From assembly GCA_002428405.1 (NCBI GenBank), contig DIWD01000075.1, positions 9,954 to 16,199 on the forward strand: DNA of 6,246 nt, in the 5' to 3' direction. Both the position numbers and the translations under genes were made by a program. Of this stretch, positions 1 through 5,970 are shown piece by piece (within the stretch, counting starts at the first letter, position 1; every line of letters begins with the position of its first letter). This DNA is from a bacterium UBA6115 (lineage in GTDB: Bacteria > Bacillota_A > Clostridia > Christensenellales > Aristaeellaceae). Below the pieces are notes generated by a model. That model was not told the origin of the DNA. It saw only the letters and a list, made by a program, of their open reading frames with translations, and made no database searches.

Positions 1-147
1 ACTCCGTATACCATGTTAAGCTGCCTGTTGGATGAGTGATTTGAGAGATGCCTACATGATACATTAAACGGAAATTCTCACAAATGTTTCTTCTCCGCTA
101 AACAATCAACGCCTTGTGCTGGCTTAATCTGCTAATACAATAAATTC
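1..147. other. AT-rich stretch with no supported gene
   Basis: Only short open frames are visible. A minus-strand frame from about 103 runs open to the window edge and contains an ATG at 57-55 (MYHVGISQITHPTGS...), but it has no clear ribosome binding site. It could be the start of a gene continuing to the left or chance. No tRNA fold, terminator or repeat was recognised. Confidence 0.3.
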
Positions 148-480
148 ATGGTAGATTATCGTAAAGCGTCAAGCAGCTACTAAATCCACAGAATGCAGTA
201 AATCGGCTAGAATCAGATGAACGCATCCCCGTTTCAATCGAGGGTGCGAGCAACAGCTTCCTGATGAATGTTGTAAGCGAACCCGGACAGTATACATTGG
301 TACTTGGAAGCTGGAAACCCGCGCATTCAAACGTTTGGTCATTCATGAAGTTATACCGGACATTCGCAGGTATGGGCTTACATAACGAATAAGGTTATTA
401 AATCAATGTTGAGCGATCCGGATACCATGATCCACAATAACAAACTGGATATGTCCAGCCTTGTACGGGAGCACATCACT
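148..480 (+). pseudogene. Unrecognised broken coding remnant, two frameshifts
   Basis: I do not recognise this protein. An ATG at 148 opens a short frame (MVDYRKA...) that stops almost at once. Dropping into another frame at about 168 gives 73 codons without a stop (171-389), reading KQLLNPQNAV near its start and GQYTLVLGSWKPAHSNVWSF in the middle. Near 349 a further frame continues with HSQVWAYITNKVIKSML and KLDMSSLVREHITTHL, up to the edge of the terminase fragment on the other strand. The residue mix looks more protein-like than the opposite-strand frame over 146-346. No ribosome binding site precedes the ATG. The reading is therefore of a decayed gene with at least two shifts, or of two unrelated scraps. 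Strand and existence as a former gene are inference only. Confidence 0.25.
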
Positions 481-482
481 AC

Positions 483-929
483 TCACTTGGATAATTCCTC
501 CAGCTCCTCCGGGGTCATGTTCGTATCCTCATAGATCACTTTGATCACCTTGGGCCCGTCCTCAGCTGCGCGTTGTTCTTTTTCATCCTTGAATTTCTCT
601 TGATCCAGCTCCAGACGCATTCATTCAACCTCTGCCCGGTCGTGGTTGTTCTTCCAGATGTCACGCTTGCGGTTCTTCAGCCAATAGATCTGTGCCGTTA
701 CATCACCAGCAATTTCTTTAAGCACAGCCTTCGCCAGGATCAATCCCGGCTTGCCATCTTCTGTAACCCCGCGTTCCCATGTCTTCTCTTCAAAGGTATA
801 GCCTATTGCCCGTTTGTACAGAGCGTTTTCAACTTGCAGATCGACTACTTCTTTGTCCTCTTTTAGGGCCACAGATATCGAAGAATGATTCTTCTTCCAC
901 TGTCTTAGATTTCGCTTACCGTACTGCCG
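483..929 (-). pseudogene. Phage small terminase subunit remnant, interrupted by an in-frame TGA
   Basis: The frame from about 929 down to 621 reads RQYGKRNLRQWKKNH, then KEVVDLQVENALYKRAIGYT, a variable stretch, and DVTAQIYWLKNRKRDIWKN. This order, a basic W-K stretch, then VENALxKRAxGY, then DxTAQIxWLKNR, is typical of small terminase (DNA-packaging) subunits of Firmicutes phages, as I recall the family. TGA at 623-621 ends the frame. The next codon in the same frame is ATG, and 45 more codons follow (MRLELDQEKFKDEKEQRAA... to MTPEELEELSK, stop 485-483). That charged, coiled tail ending in TPEELEELSK also fits the family C-terminus. The N-terminal DNA-binding part is missing: an in-frame stop lies at 938-936 and no start precedes the conserved part. 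An open frame starting at GTG 872 exists but would lack the N-terminus. No large terminase, portal or other phage gene follows, so this is an isolated prophage scrap. Confidence 0.65.
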
Positions 930-1012
930 GAATCAAGGGACAGTGTGATGCCGTTTGAAACAAACCTGGCGGCCGCAGCAGTGATGCGCTTTTTCTCTTC
1001 GCCGAATATATT
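905..1012 (-). pseudogene. Fragment resembling a DeoR-family regulator sensor domain
   Basis: The frame reads NIFGEEKKRITAAAARFV, then SNGITLSLDSGSTVSEI and a TAA at 907-905. The pattern EEKKRI-A-AAA-V-x-G-x-T-x-LDSGST is the start of the sugar-phosphate-sensing domain of DeoR-family repressors, where the DSGST loop lines the ligand site. The N-terminal winged helix and the rest of the sensor domain are absent. The frame is continuous with the GH43 remnant upstream, with the join somewhere in about 1045-1012, and it overlaps the start of the terminase remnant in another frame at 905-929. It is too short for a firm family call. It could equally be the end of a chance fusion frame. Confidence 0.4.
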
Positions 1013-1039
1013 TGGCGCCGTATCATCATTATCCAAAAC

Positions 1040-1175
1040 AAATGCCGTGCAGATGACAAATCCATTGTAATAGTCTTGGAAACCATAAACGTAAACGCGT
1101 CTGTCAAAATATATGGCTCTCAATCGAGGAAAGATTCTCCGGGGGAAGGTAGGGATTAAGACCCTGTCTCTTCAT
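1040..1175 (-). pseudogene. 5' end of a GH43-type glycosidase gene, frameshifted and truncated
   Basis: AAGGAG at 1185-1180 stands 4 bases before ATG 1175. The frame reads MKRQGLNPYLPPEN...ESHIF and hits TGA at 1106-1104. One base over, the frame continues DRRVYVYGFQDYYNGF. Removing one T from the four-T run near 1106-1109 joins them. N-P-Y-L-P followed by E-x-H-x-F-x-x-RVYVYG-x-D is how many bacterial GH43 (arabinanase, xylosidase or arabinofuranosidase) proteins begin, as I recall them. In those proteins an Asp in an 'IPDGEP'-like segment is the catalytic base. Here the matching segment reads SSIES, so that Asp seems lost. Family resemblance stops after about 45 codons, where the frame runs into unrelated sequence. 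The gene starts 30 bases after the stop of the 733-residue gene, so it was probably the next gene of the arabinose-glycan operon. GH43 is inferred from a short stretch. Confidence 0.6.
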
Positions 1176-1192
1176 TTGTCTCCTTGACATCC

Positions 1193-1205
1193 TGTCTGAA
1201 ACAGA
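1193..1205 (-). other. Small perfect inverted repeat just after a stop codon
   Basis: Directly after the TAG of the 733-residue gene the minus strand reads GTCTG-TTT-CAGAC, a 5-base-pair stem with a 3-base loop. No T-run follows, so it is not an intrinsic terminator. It lies in the short spacer before the ribosome binding site of the broken GH43 gene. Whether it does anything is unknown. Confidence 0.3.
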
Positions 1206-3401
1206 CTAGGCGTACGAATCGTAGATCCTGTTTCTTGATTTGCGTTCCATTACACTGAGCTTTTCGGCTCCCGCTATGTCATAGGCGCCAAACGTATCAT
1301 ACAGCCTGGATAAGGGATCGATCTCGACGTAGGTGACCCATGGCAGCCAATGATAGTGGCTGATGAATGTCTGGTCCGCGAACCGGCCGCCTTCATGGGA
1401 AAGGCCGGGCAACGCGTACCCGAATCCCCCGTCCACGTCGTTCGCCTGACGTGTGTTGCTATGGATGAATTCCGCGTAATCCCTGTAATGCTCATCATCG
1501 GTGATGACATACAGCCTGTAGTAAATATACGCGCAGGCAGCCATGTACATGTCGCCGCCTCCGCCGCCAAGGGTGACCGGGCTCTGTCCGCTGACAGAAT
1601 TTTTTGTGAACGGGTGGTTTGGCCACAGAACGCGCACGGGGAATGACCAGGTGTATGTCCATGTTTCCGTGTAATCGGCAGCTCCGATCAGCGCGTCGAG
1701 CCATTTCTGTTCGCCAGTCAGGTCATACAGGGACAGGAAGCCGAACATCGCGTAAATGCCGGACTCATTGTCCATGATGTCGGAGTTGTCACAGGTGGAC
1801 CCGCGGTATTCCATGAGCCGGTAAGTGTTTTGATATGCCCACTCGCCTGCTTTGAGCGCGGCTTCCCTGTACCTTTTGTCACCGGTGACAAGGTGGAGCT
1901 GAATGAGGAATCTGACGGCGCTGATCGTGTTGGCTTTTGAATCCATTCGCATGGAACCATCATCTGTGTTATACGCGCGGTACCAGCTTCCGTCGTCGTT
2001 TTGTATGCGAACAAGCCAGTCGGCGGCACTGCGGCAGAAATCCAGCCAGTCCGGCCTTTCATCACCCTTTTTCTTCATGTACACATAGGCATCCAGGATG
2101 TTTTCCAGTCCGTCGGCGATCATCCTTGTCCAGAACGGCATGGGTTCAAAACCGGTGATGGCCGGGTTATAGCAGACCTGCGGAGCGCCGATGCCGGTCA
2201 TGGCCGTCCTGACCCAGAAGTCAATGATGTTCAGCCCTTTTTGGAACGATTCCGGCCGGTTTTCCTTGTCGCCGTACCGGATGAGCTGGTAGCCGATGCC
2301 CGGCTGCTGCCCAACGAAACCGAATTGAAAGGATACGCTGGAGACATCCATCTGTGGCAGCTGACAGGAAAACGGCAGGCCCCAGGAATCGCCGTACTGT
2401 CTTGTCAGCCTGGTGAGGGATTCCATGCAGTTGCGGTATTGCAGTTCCTGGTCCACCGCATAAACCCGGTCTTTCAGCCGCGCGTAAACCGTCCGCCACG
2501 CGTCCCGCATCATAGGATAGTACCCGTCACATTGTCCGAAATTGACCCCGACGGCATAGCTGTGCGCAAATCCCGCTTCCATGGGATGATAGATCCGGGT
2601 CATGGTCTTCGTGTGCATCATATAGTCGATGTTGTAGCCCCTGTCCGCCCTTGGCATCTGGCCGTCCACGCCGGGGTAGACATAGTCGATCGACAGGCCG
2701 TCGCGCCTTGTGGGGATCTCCCTGCGCAGGGGAAAGCCGTAATACAGGTAATTGAGCGTCCAATTCTCGGGTTTGCTCACGCCGATGGCGCCGATGGTGA
2801 ACTTCCTGTCCACAATGTGTTCGGACTGGATAAAATCGTGGTCGCGCATCGTGACGTCGGCTGCCCAGCGTGAAAGCATCACCGTCTCACCCGACGCCCT
2901 GTTCTGCGCGGCAAACATCGGCAGGGTATAGTTGACCTCCCTGCGCCAGAAATACTCGCAGTCCTTGTCATAGCTCATCACGTGCGGCTTGGCGTACTCA
3001 TTCTGCTTGTACCAGTTCGCCGGGGCGAACATATCATAGTCGCGCACCTCATCGGAGGCTGCCATCACAAACGCGATCTTGGTGGCGAAACCGTAATCGT
3101 CGATGTTCTTCAGCACCGTGACAGACCTGCTGATCTTGAATCCCGTTCCGGCAGCTTCATAGGTGTCAAGGAAAGCCAGCTCCGAGCCCGTGGGCAGCTT
3201 TAAAAACCCGCTGGCCACGACCTGATTGTCATTGGTTTCTACCTGGCTGTACGGCGCGTCATAAAACTCGGTGATGGACAGGGCCGTCTTGATGAAGGCG
3301 TACATCGGCCGCTTGTTGAAGTACAGGATCACACCATCGCGGAGCACTTCCACGCCGCCTTTTGAAAATCTCATCACATAATCGCCTGACTGGATCTTCA
3401 T
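1206..3401 (-). CDS. Cytoplasmic protein of unknown family, probable (alpha/alpha)6-barrel carbohydrate-active enzyme
   Basis: I do not recognise a named family. Residue numbers count from the ATG at 3407, which gives 733 residues. AAGGAG at 3414-3409 is only 1 base from that ATG but 7 bases from the ATG at 3401, so Met3 is the likely start (731 residues). There is no signal peptide or membrane segment, hence cytoplasmic. Residues 1 to about 300 are strand-rich and aromatic, like the N-terminal beta-sandwich of many large glycosidases. From about 300 to 715 the chain is helical, with repeated alpha-hairpin signatures: WLVRIQNDDGSW (464-475), LHLVTGDKRYREAALKAGEW (504-523), LYDLTGEQKWLDAL (560-573) and YVITDDEHYRDYAEF (633-647). 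This is the look of a six-hairpin toroid. Candidate active-site residues are D471/D472, the DNESG motif (546-550), a five-Gly run at 614-618, DVDGGFG (657-663), and a C-terminal HEGGRFADQTF-SHYHWLPW segment (671-690). It lies in an operon with a GH51 arabinofuranosidase, a sugar importer and a GH43 remnant, so a role in breaking down an arabinose-containing oligosaccharide is inferred. A lyase or isomerase is not excluded. Confidence 0.85.
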   Translation of the reverse strand: MKIQSGDYVMRFSKGGVEVLRDGVILYFNKRPMYAFIKTALSITEFYDAPYSQVETNDNQVVASGFLKLPTGSELAFLDTYEAAGTGFKISRSVTVLKNIDDYGFATKIAFVMAASDEVRDYDMFAPANWYKQNEYAKPHVMSYDKDCEYFWRREVNYTLPMFAAQNRASGETVMLSRWAADVTMRDHDFIQSEHIVDRKFTIGAIGVSKPENWTLNYLYYGFPLRREIPTRRDGLSIDYVYPGVDGQMPRADRGYNIDYMMHTKTMTRIYHPMEAGFAHSYAVGVNFGQCDGYYPMMRDAWRTVYARLKDRVYAVDQELQYRNCMESLTRLTRQYGDSWGLPFSCQLPQMDVSSVSFQFGFVGQQPGIGYQLIRYGDKENRPESFQKGLNIIDFWVRTAMTGIGAPQVCYNPAITGFEPMPFWTRMIADGLENILDAYVYMKKKGDERPDWLDFCRSAADWLVRIQNDDGSWYRAYNTDDGSMRMDSKANTISAVRFLIQLHLVTGDKRYREAALKAGEWAYQNTYRLMEYRGSTCDNSDIMDNESGIYAMFGFLSLYDLTGEQKWLDALIGAADYTETWTYTWSFPVRVLWPNHPFTKNSVSGQSPVTLGGGGGDMYMAACAYIYYRLYVITDDEHYRDYAEFIHSNTRQANDVDGGFGYALPGLSHEGGRFADQTFISHYHWLPWVTYVEIDPLSRLYDTFGAYDIAGAEKLSVMERKSRNRIYDSYA

Positions 3402-3408
3402 TTCCATT

Positions 3409-3414
3409 CTCCTT
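3409..3414 (-). promoter_or_regulatory. Ribosome binding site that sets the start of the unknown glycosidase-like gene
   Basis: AAGGAG lies 1 base before the ATG at 3407 and 7 bases before the in-frame ATG at 3401. The second spacing is normal for a bacterial ribosome binding site, the first is not. This favours the start at 3401. Confidence 0.7.
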
Positions 3415-3439
3415 GCCCTGATGAATCCTTGTTTTCAAT

Positions 3440-3464
3440 AAAAAAATCCCGCCTTGCTTCGGCG
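3440..3464 (-). terminator. Weak intrinsic-terminator-like element inside the operon
   Basis: The minus strand reads CGCC, a 7-base loop, GGCG, then GGA and seven Ts (3446-3440). The stem is only 4 base pairs and is separated from the T-run by three bases, so any termination would be partial. Position between the GH51 stop and the next start suggests an attenuator that lowers expression of the downstream gene. It could also be a chance T-run. Confidence 0.4.
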
Positions 3465-3482
3465 TGTACTGTCTCCTTTGAA

Positions 3483-3528
3483 GCCGGTCCGTTATGGATG
3501 CTCTCCATTCGTTTTTCGCTGGTCCGGC
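3483..3528 (-). other. Extended hairpin in the mRNA immediately after the GH51 stop
   Basis: Right after the TAG at 3531-3529 the minus strand has GCCGGACC (3528-3521), which pairs with GGACCGGC (3490-3483) as 7 base pairs with one A-A mismatch. Nested in its loop is a perfect ATGGA/TCCAT hairpin with a 5-base loop (3508-3494). No T-run follows directly. Such structures at gene ends often protect the 3' end of the upstream message or mark a processing site. That role is inferred here. Confidence 0.45.
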
Positions 3529-5022
3529 CTATTCCAGCCTGATTTCCATGGAGGCGATGGAGCAGGGGGGAAGGGACAAACGGATGCTGCCCTTTTGAAG
3601 GCTGATGCCCTCATGGTTAACGGGATTAACTTGGTCGGGCCTGGTAAAGGTATTATGAGCCGTCGGCCTGCCGAAAAGCAGTCTTCCGGACGCGGACACC
3701 GGGATGGCGTTCAGGAGTTTGAGCTCCACTTCGGTTTCCCGCTCTGCGGACAGGTTGACCAGCGAAACGGTCAGCATATCACCTCTGACAGACGCGGACA
3801 GGTCCGCGTGCGGAAGGTCCTTCTGGATCGTTTCCGGCGCCTTCTCCCAAGTGAAGGGCAGGAAATCCCCGTCCTGGTGACCCTTCAGCAGGTCGAACAC
3901 GTGGTAGGTGGGCGTTTTGACCATGTTTTCGCCTTGGGTGAGGAGGATCGCCTGCAGGACATTGACGGTCTGCGCAAGGTTGGCAATGCGGATCCTGTCT
4001 GCGTATTTGTGGAAGATATGCAGCATCAGCACCGCGCACAGGGCGGACCGCATCGTGTTCTGCTGGTACAGGAACCCCGGCGGCGTCCCGGGCTCGTTGT
4101 CCACCCAGATGCCCCATTCGTCCACCGCCATAGCCACCTTCTTTTTGGGGTCGTACCGGTCCATGACGTCGATGTTGCGCTTGAACTGCGCTTCTTTCGC
4201 CAGGGTGTTGGCGGCGGTCTGGTACCAGCTGTCGTCTGAAAAGTCCACTCCGCTGGACTCAGGACCGGGATTGACGTAGCAGTGCACGGACAGGCCGCCC
4301 ATCAATTGCAGGGGCACGGAGCTCATCAGGGTCTCCGCCCATTCCACGTTTTCCGTGTTCGCGCCGCCGGCGATCTTCATGATGCCGGGTGTCTGCCACC
4401 AGTTCGCCTTGCCCATGTCCGGGTAATTGCGGACGTAGGACGCGTACCTGCGGAATTCCTGGGCGTACTGCGCCGCGGTCATAAAGCCCCCGCAGCCCCA
4501 GTTCTCGTTTCCCACGCCGAACATGCGGATGCCCCAGGCTTTATCCCTCCCGTTTTTCCGCCGCAGCTGGGCCATGGGGGACTGGCCGTCGTCGGTCAGG
4601 TACTCGACCCAGTCCCGCATTTCGCGCACGGTGCCGCTCCCGACGTTCCCGCAGATGTAGGGTTCGCAGCCGATCTGTTCGCACAGGTCCATGAATTCAT
4701 GGGTGCCGAAATGGTTGTTTTCCAGCACGCCGCCCCAGTGGACGTTGACGATGGGCGCGCGACCCTCTTTAGGGCCGACGCCGTCCATCCAGTGGTATTC
4801 GTCCGCGAAGCACCCCCCGGGCCAGCGGATGTTGGGCACCCGGAGGGCTTTCATTGCCTCCACGATGTCCTTGCGGATCCCCCGGACGTTGGGGACCGGC
4901 GAATCCTCTCCCGCCCAGTAACCGCCGTCGTAGACGCACCTTCCCAGGTGTTCGGAAAAATGCCCGTACACGTGCCGGTCGATCCTGGGGCCCTTTTTGC
5001 CTGTATCAATAATCGCTCGCAT
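3529..5022 (-). CDS. abfA: GH51 alpha-L-arabinofuranosidase, cytoplasmic
   Basis: The enzyme removes terminal alpha-L-arabinofuranosyl units from arabinan, arabinoxylan or arabinogalactan oligosaccharides by the retaining mechanism known for GH51. Length is 497 residues, normal for the family. There is no signal peptide, so it acts on imported oligosaccharides. Visible family marks in order are the N-terminal HVYGHFSEHLGRCVYDGGYW (17-36), RWPGGCFADEYHW (66-78), the acid/base Glu173 in GNENWGCGG (171-179), SVHCYV (245-250), and the nucleophile Glu302 in AVDEWGIW (299-306). Residues 3-376 form the (beta/alpha)8 barrel and the rest the C-terminal beta domain, ending in a strand-rich SMEIRLE. Both catalytic residues are present, so it should be active. 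The ATG at 5022 follows the permease stop by 31 bases. A GGTGG about 12 bases before it is a weak ribosome binding site, so it may be partly coupled to the upstream gene. Exact substrate linkage cannot be read from the sequence. Confidence 0.95.
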   Translation of the reverse strand: MRAIIDTGKKGPRIDRHVYGHFSEHLGRCVYDGGYWAGEDSPVPNVRGIRKDIVEAMKALRVPNIRWPGGCFADEYHWMDGVGPKEGRAPIVNVHWGGVLENNHFGTHEFMDLCEQIGCEPYICGNVGSGTVREMRDWVEYLTDDGQSPMAQLRRKNGRDKAWGIRMFGVGNENWGCGGFMTAAQYAQEFRRYASYVRNYPDMGKANWWQTPGIMKIAGGANTENVEWAETLMSSVPLQLMGGLSVHCYVNPGPESSGVDFSDDSWYQTAANTLAKEAQFKRNIDVMDRYDPKKKVAMAVDEWGIWVDNEPGTPPGFLYQQNTMRSALCAVLMLHIFHKYADRIRIANLAQTVNVLQAILLTQGENMVKTPTYHVFDLLKGHQDGDFLPFTWEKAPETIQKDLPHADLSASVRGDMLTVSLVNLSAERETEVELKLLNAIPVSASGRLLFGRPTAHNTFTRPDQVNPVNHEGISLQKGSIRLSLPPCSIASMEIRLE

Positions 5023-5053
5023 TACGCGCCTGTTCCACCCTTTCCTAGGATAT

Positions 5054-5950
5054 TTACGCCTTTACGGCGCCGATCATGATGCCCTTGACAAAGTGTTTTT
5101 GCAGGAAGGGGAAGACGAACATGATCGGGAGCATGGTGACGACGATCGTGGCGGTCTGGATCCCCTCCGTAAACCTGGGGATGCGCGGCCCGGCGATGGA
5201 TAGGGAGTTGACGATCACCGAATCCATGACGATGGTGCGCAGCACCAGCTGCAGGGGGATCAGGTCGTTCCTGCGCAGGAAGACCATCGCGTTGAACCAC
5301 TCGTTCCACCTGTCCACGGCATAGAACAGCAGGATGGTCGCGATGATGGGCTTGGACAGTGGCAGGATGATCCTGAACAGGACCTGCAGCTCGCTTGCGC
5401 CGTCAATTTTCGCGGATTCGATCAGGGATTCCGGCAGCGTGGTCATGTAGGTACGCATGACGATGAAGTAAAAGGTGTTCACCCCGTACGCCAGGATGAC
5501 AGACCAGATGCTTTTGGTCAGGCCCAGCTGCATCATCAGCAGGTACAGGGGCACGATGCCGCCGTTGAACAGCATGGTCATCAGGACGGCGTAGAAGAGG
5601 AACTTCGCGCCCGGAAAGTTTGTGCGGGTCAGGCCGTAAGCCAGGCTGGTGGTCAGGAGCAGGTTGAGGGGGACCCCCAGCAGGAGGATCAGCCCCGTCG
5701 TCTTGTAGCCGATGAGGATGCGGGGATCCTGGAACAGCCGGTAGTAGTTGTCAATCGTGGGCTCGGTGGGGAACAGCAGCAACGGCGTTGCCGCGGCCTC
5801 CTTCTGTGTGGCCAGGGACGTGGCGATGACGTTGATCAGGGGAATGACGATGATTGCCGCCATGATCAGCAGAAACGCCAGGATGAACCCGTCCATTAGC
5901 TCGAACTTGTTGCGAAAGCCCCTGCCTGCCTTGTTTTTTTTTGTTGTCAT
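5054..5950 (-). CDS. Carbohydrate ABC importer permease, LplC/YtcP type
   Basis: An inner-membrane permease of the CUT1 group of sugar ABC importers. It pairs with the LplB-type permease encoded just upstream. The frame is open from a TTG at 5956, but GGAGG 8 bases before the ATG at 5950 makes that ATG the start (298 residues). Numbering from it, six hydrophobic segments lie at about 21-45, 81-105, 117-142, 147-168, 201-220 and 266-286. The cytoplasmic EAA loop that docks onto the ATPase is at 174-201 and includes ESAKIDGASELQVLFRIILP. The C-terminus HFVKGIMIGAVKA is the standard ending of LplC-like permeases. The basic N-terminus (TTKKNKAGRGFRNK) stays inside. No ATPase is encoded in this window. 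In Firmicutes these permeases often share one MsmX-type ATPase encoded elsewhere. Transported sugar is inferred from the GH51 neighbour to be an arabino-oligosaccharide. Confidence 0.93.
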   Translation of the reverse strand: MTTKKNKAGRGFRNKFELMDGFILAFLLIMAAIIVIPLINVIATSLATQKEAAATPLLLFPTEPTIDNYYRLFQDPRILIGYKTTGLILLLGVPLNLLLTTSLAYGLTRTNFPGAKFLFYAVLMTMLFNGGIVPLYLLMMQLGLTKSIWSVILAYGVNTFYFIVMRTYMTTLPESLIESAKIDGASELQVLFRIILPLSKPIIATILLFYAVDRWNEWFNAMVFLRRNDLIPLQLVLRTIVMDSVIVNSLSIAGPRIPRFTEGIQTATIVVTMLPIMFVFPFLQKHFVKGIMIGAVKA

Positions 5951-5958
5951 GTTCAACT

Positions 5959-5967
5959 CCTCCTCCC
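5959..5967 (-). promoter_or_regulatory. Strong ribosome binding site deciding the LplC-type permease start
   Basis: GGAGGAGGAG lies in the 20-base gap after the stop of the upstream permease and 6 to 8 bases before the ATG at 5950. It also overlaps the usual spacing for the TTG at 5956 too closely, which argues against that start. The close gap suggests translational coupling of the two permeases. Confidence 0.7.
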
Positions 5968-5970
5968 GGG

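Noticed and set aside
146..346. Minus-strand open frame of 66 codons
   Set aside because: No ribosome binding site and no family resemblance. The opposite strand reads as a more protein-like remnant over the same bases.
573..866. Plus-strand open frame of 97 codons with Phe/Leu-rich start
   Set aside because: Antisense to the terminase remnant, whose conserved motifs explain this stretch.
1160..1200. Repeated TGTCT/AGACA words that might be an operator or a short direct repeat
   Set aside because: The copies are very short and irregularly spaced, and overlap the hairpin, ribosome binding site and first codons of the broken GH43 gene. Nothing supports an operator.
1..1205. Search for insertion-sequence ends, tRNA, CRISPR repeats or an attachment site
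   Set aside because: No transposase motif, paired terminal repeats, tRNA cloverleaf or regular repeat array could be seen.
2001..2873. Long plus-strand open frame (290 codons) inside the 733-residue gene
   Set aside because: It lies wholly antisense to a well-supported gene in GC-rich DNA, is rich in His, Arg, Pro and Val as shadows are, and shows no domain or ribosome binding site.
3454..4239. Plus-strand open frame of 261 codons opposite the GH51 gene
   Set aside because: Antisense to a certain GH51 gene with both catalytic residues. The residue content is typical of a GC-rich shadow.
4282..5079. Plus-strand open frame of 265 codons opposite the GH51 N-terminal half
   Set aside because: Same reason: antisense shadow, low-complexity mix of Ala, Val, His, Pro and Asp, no recognisable motif.
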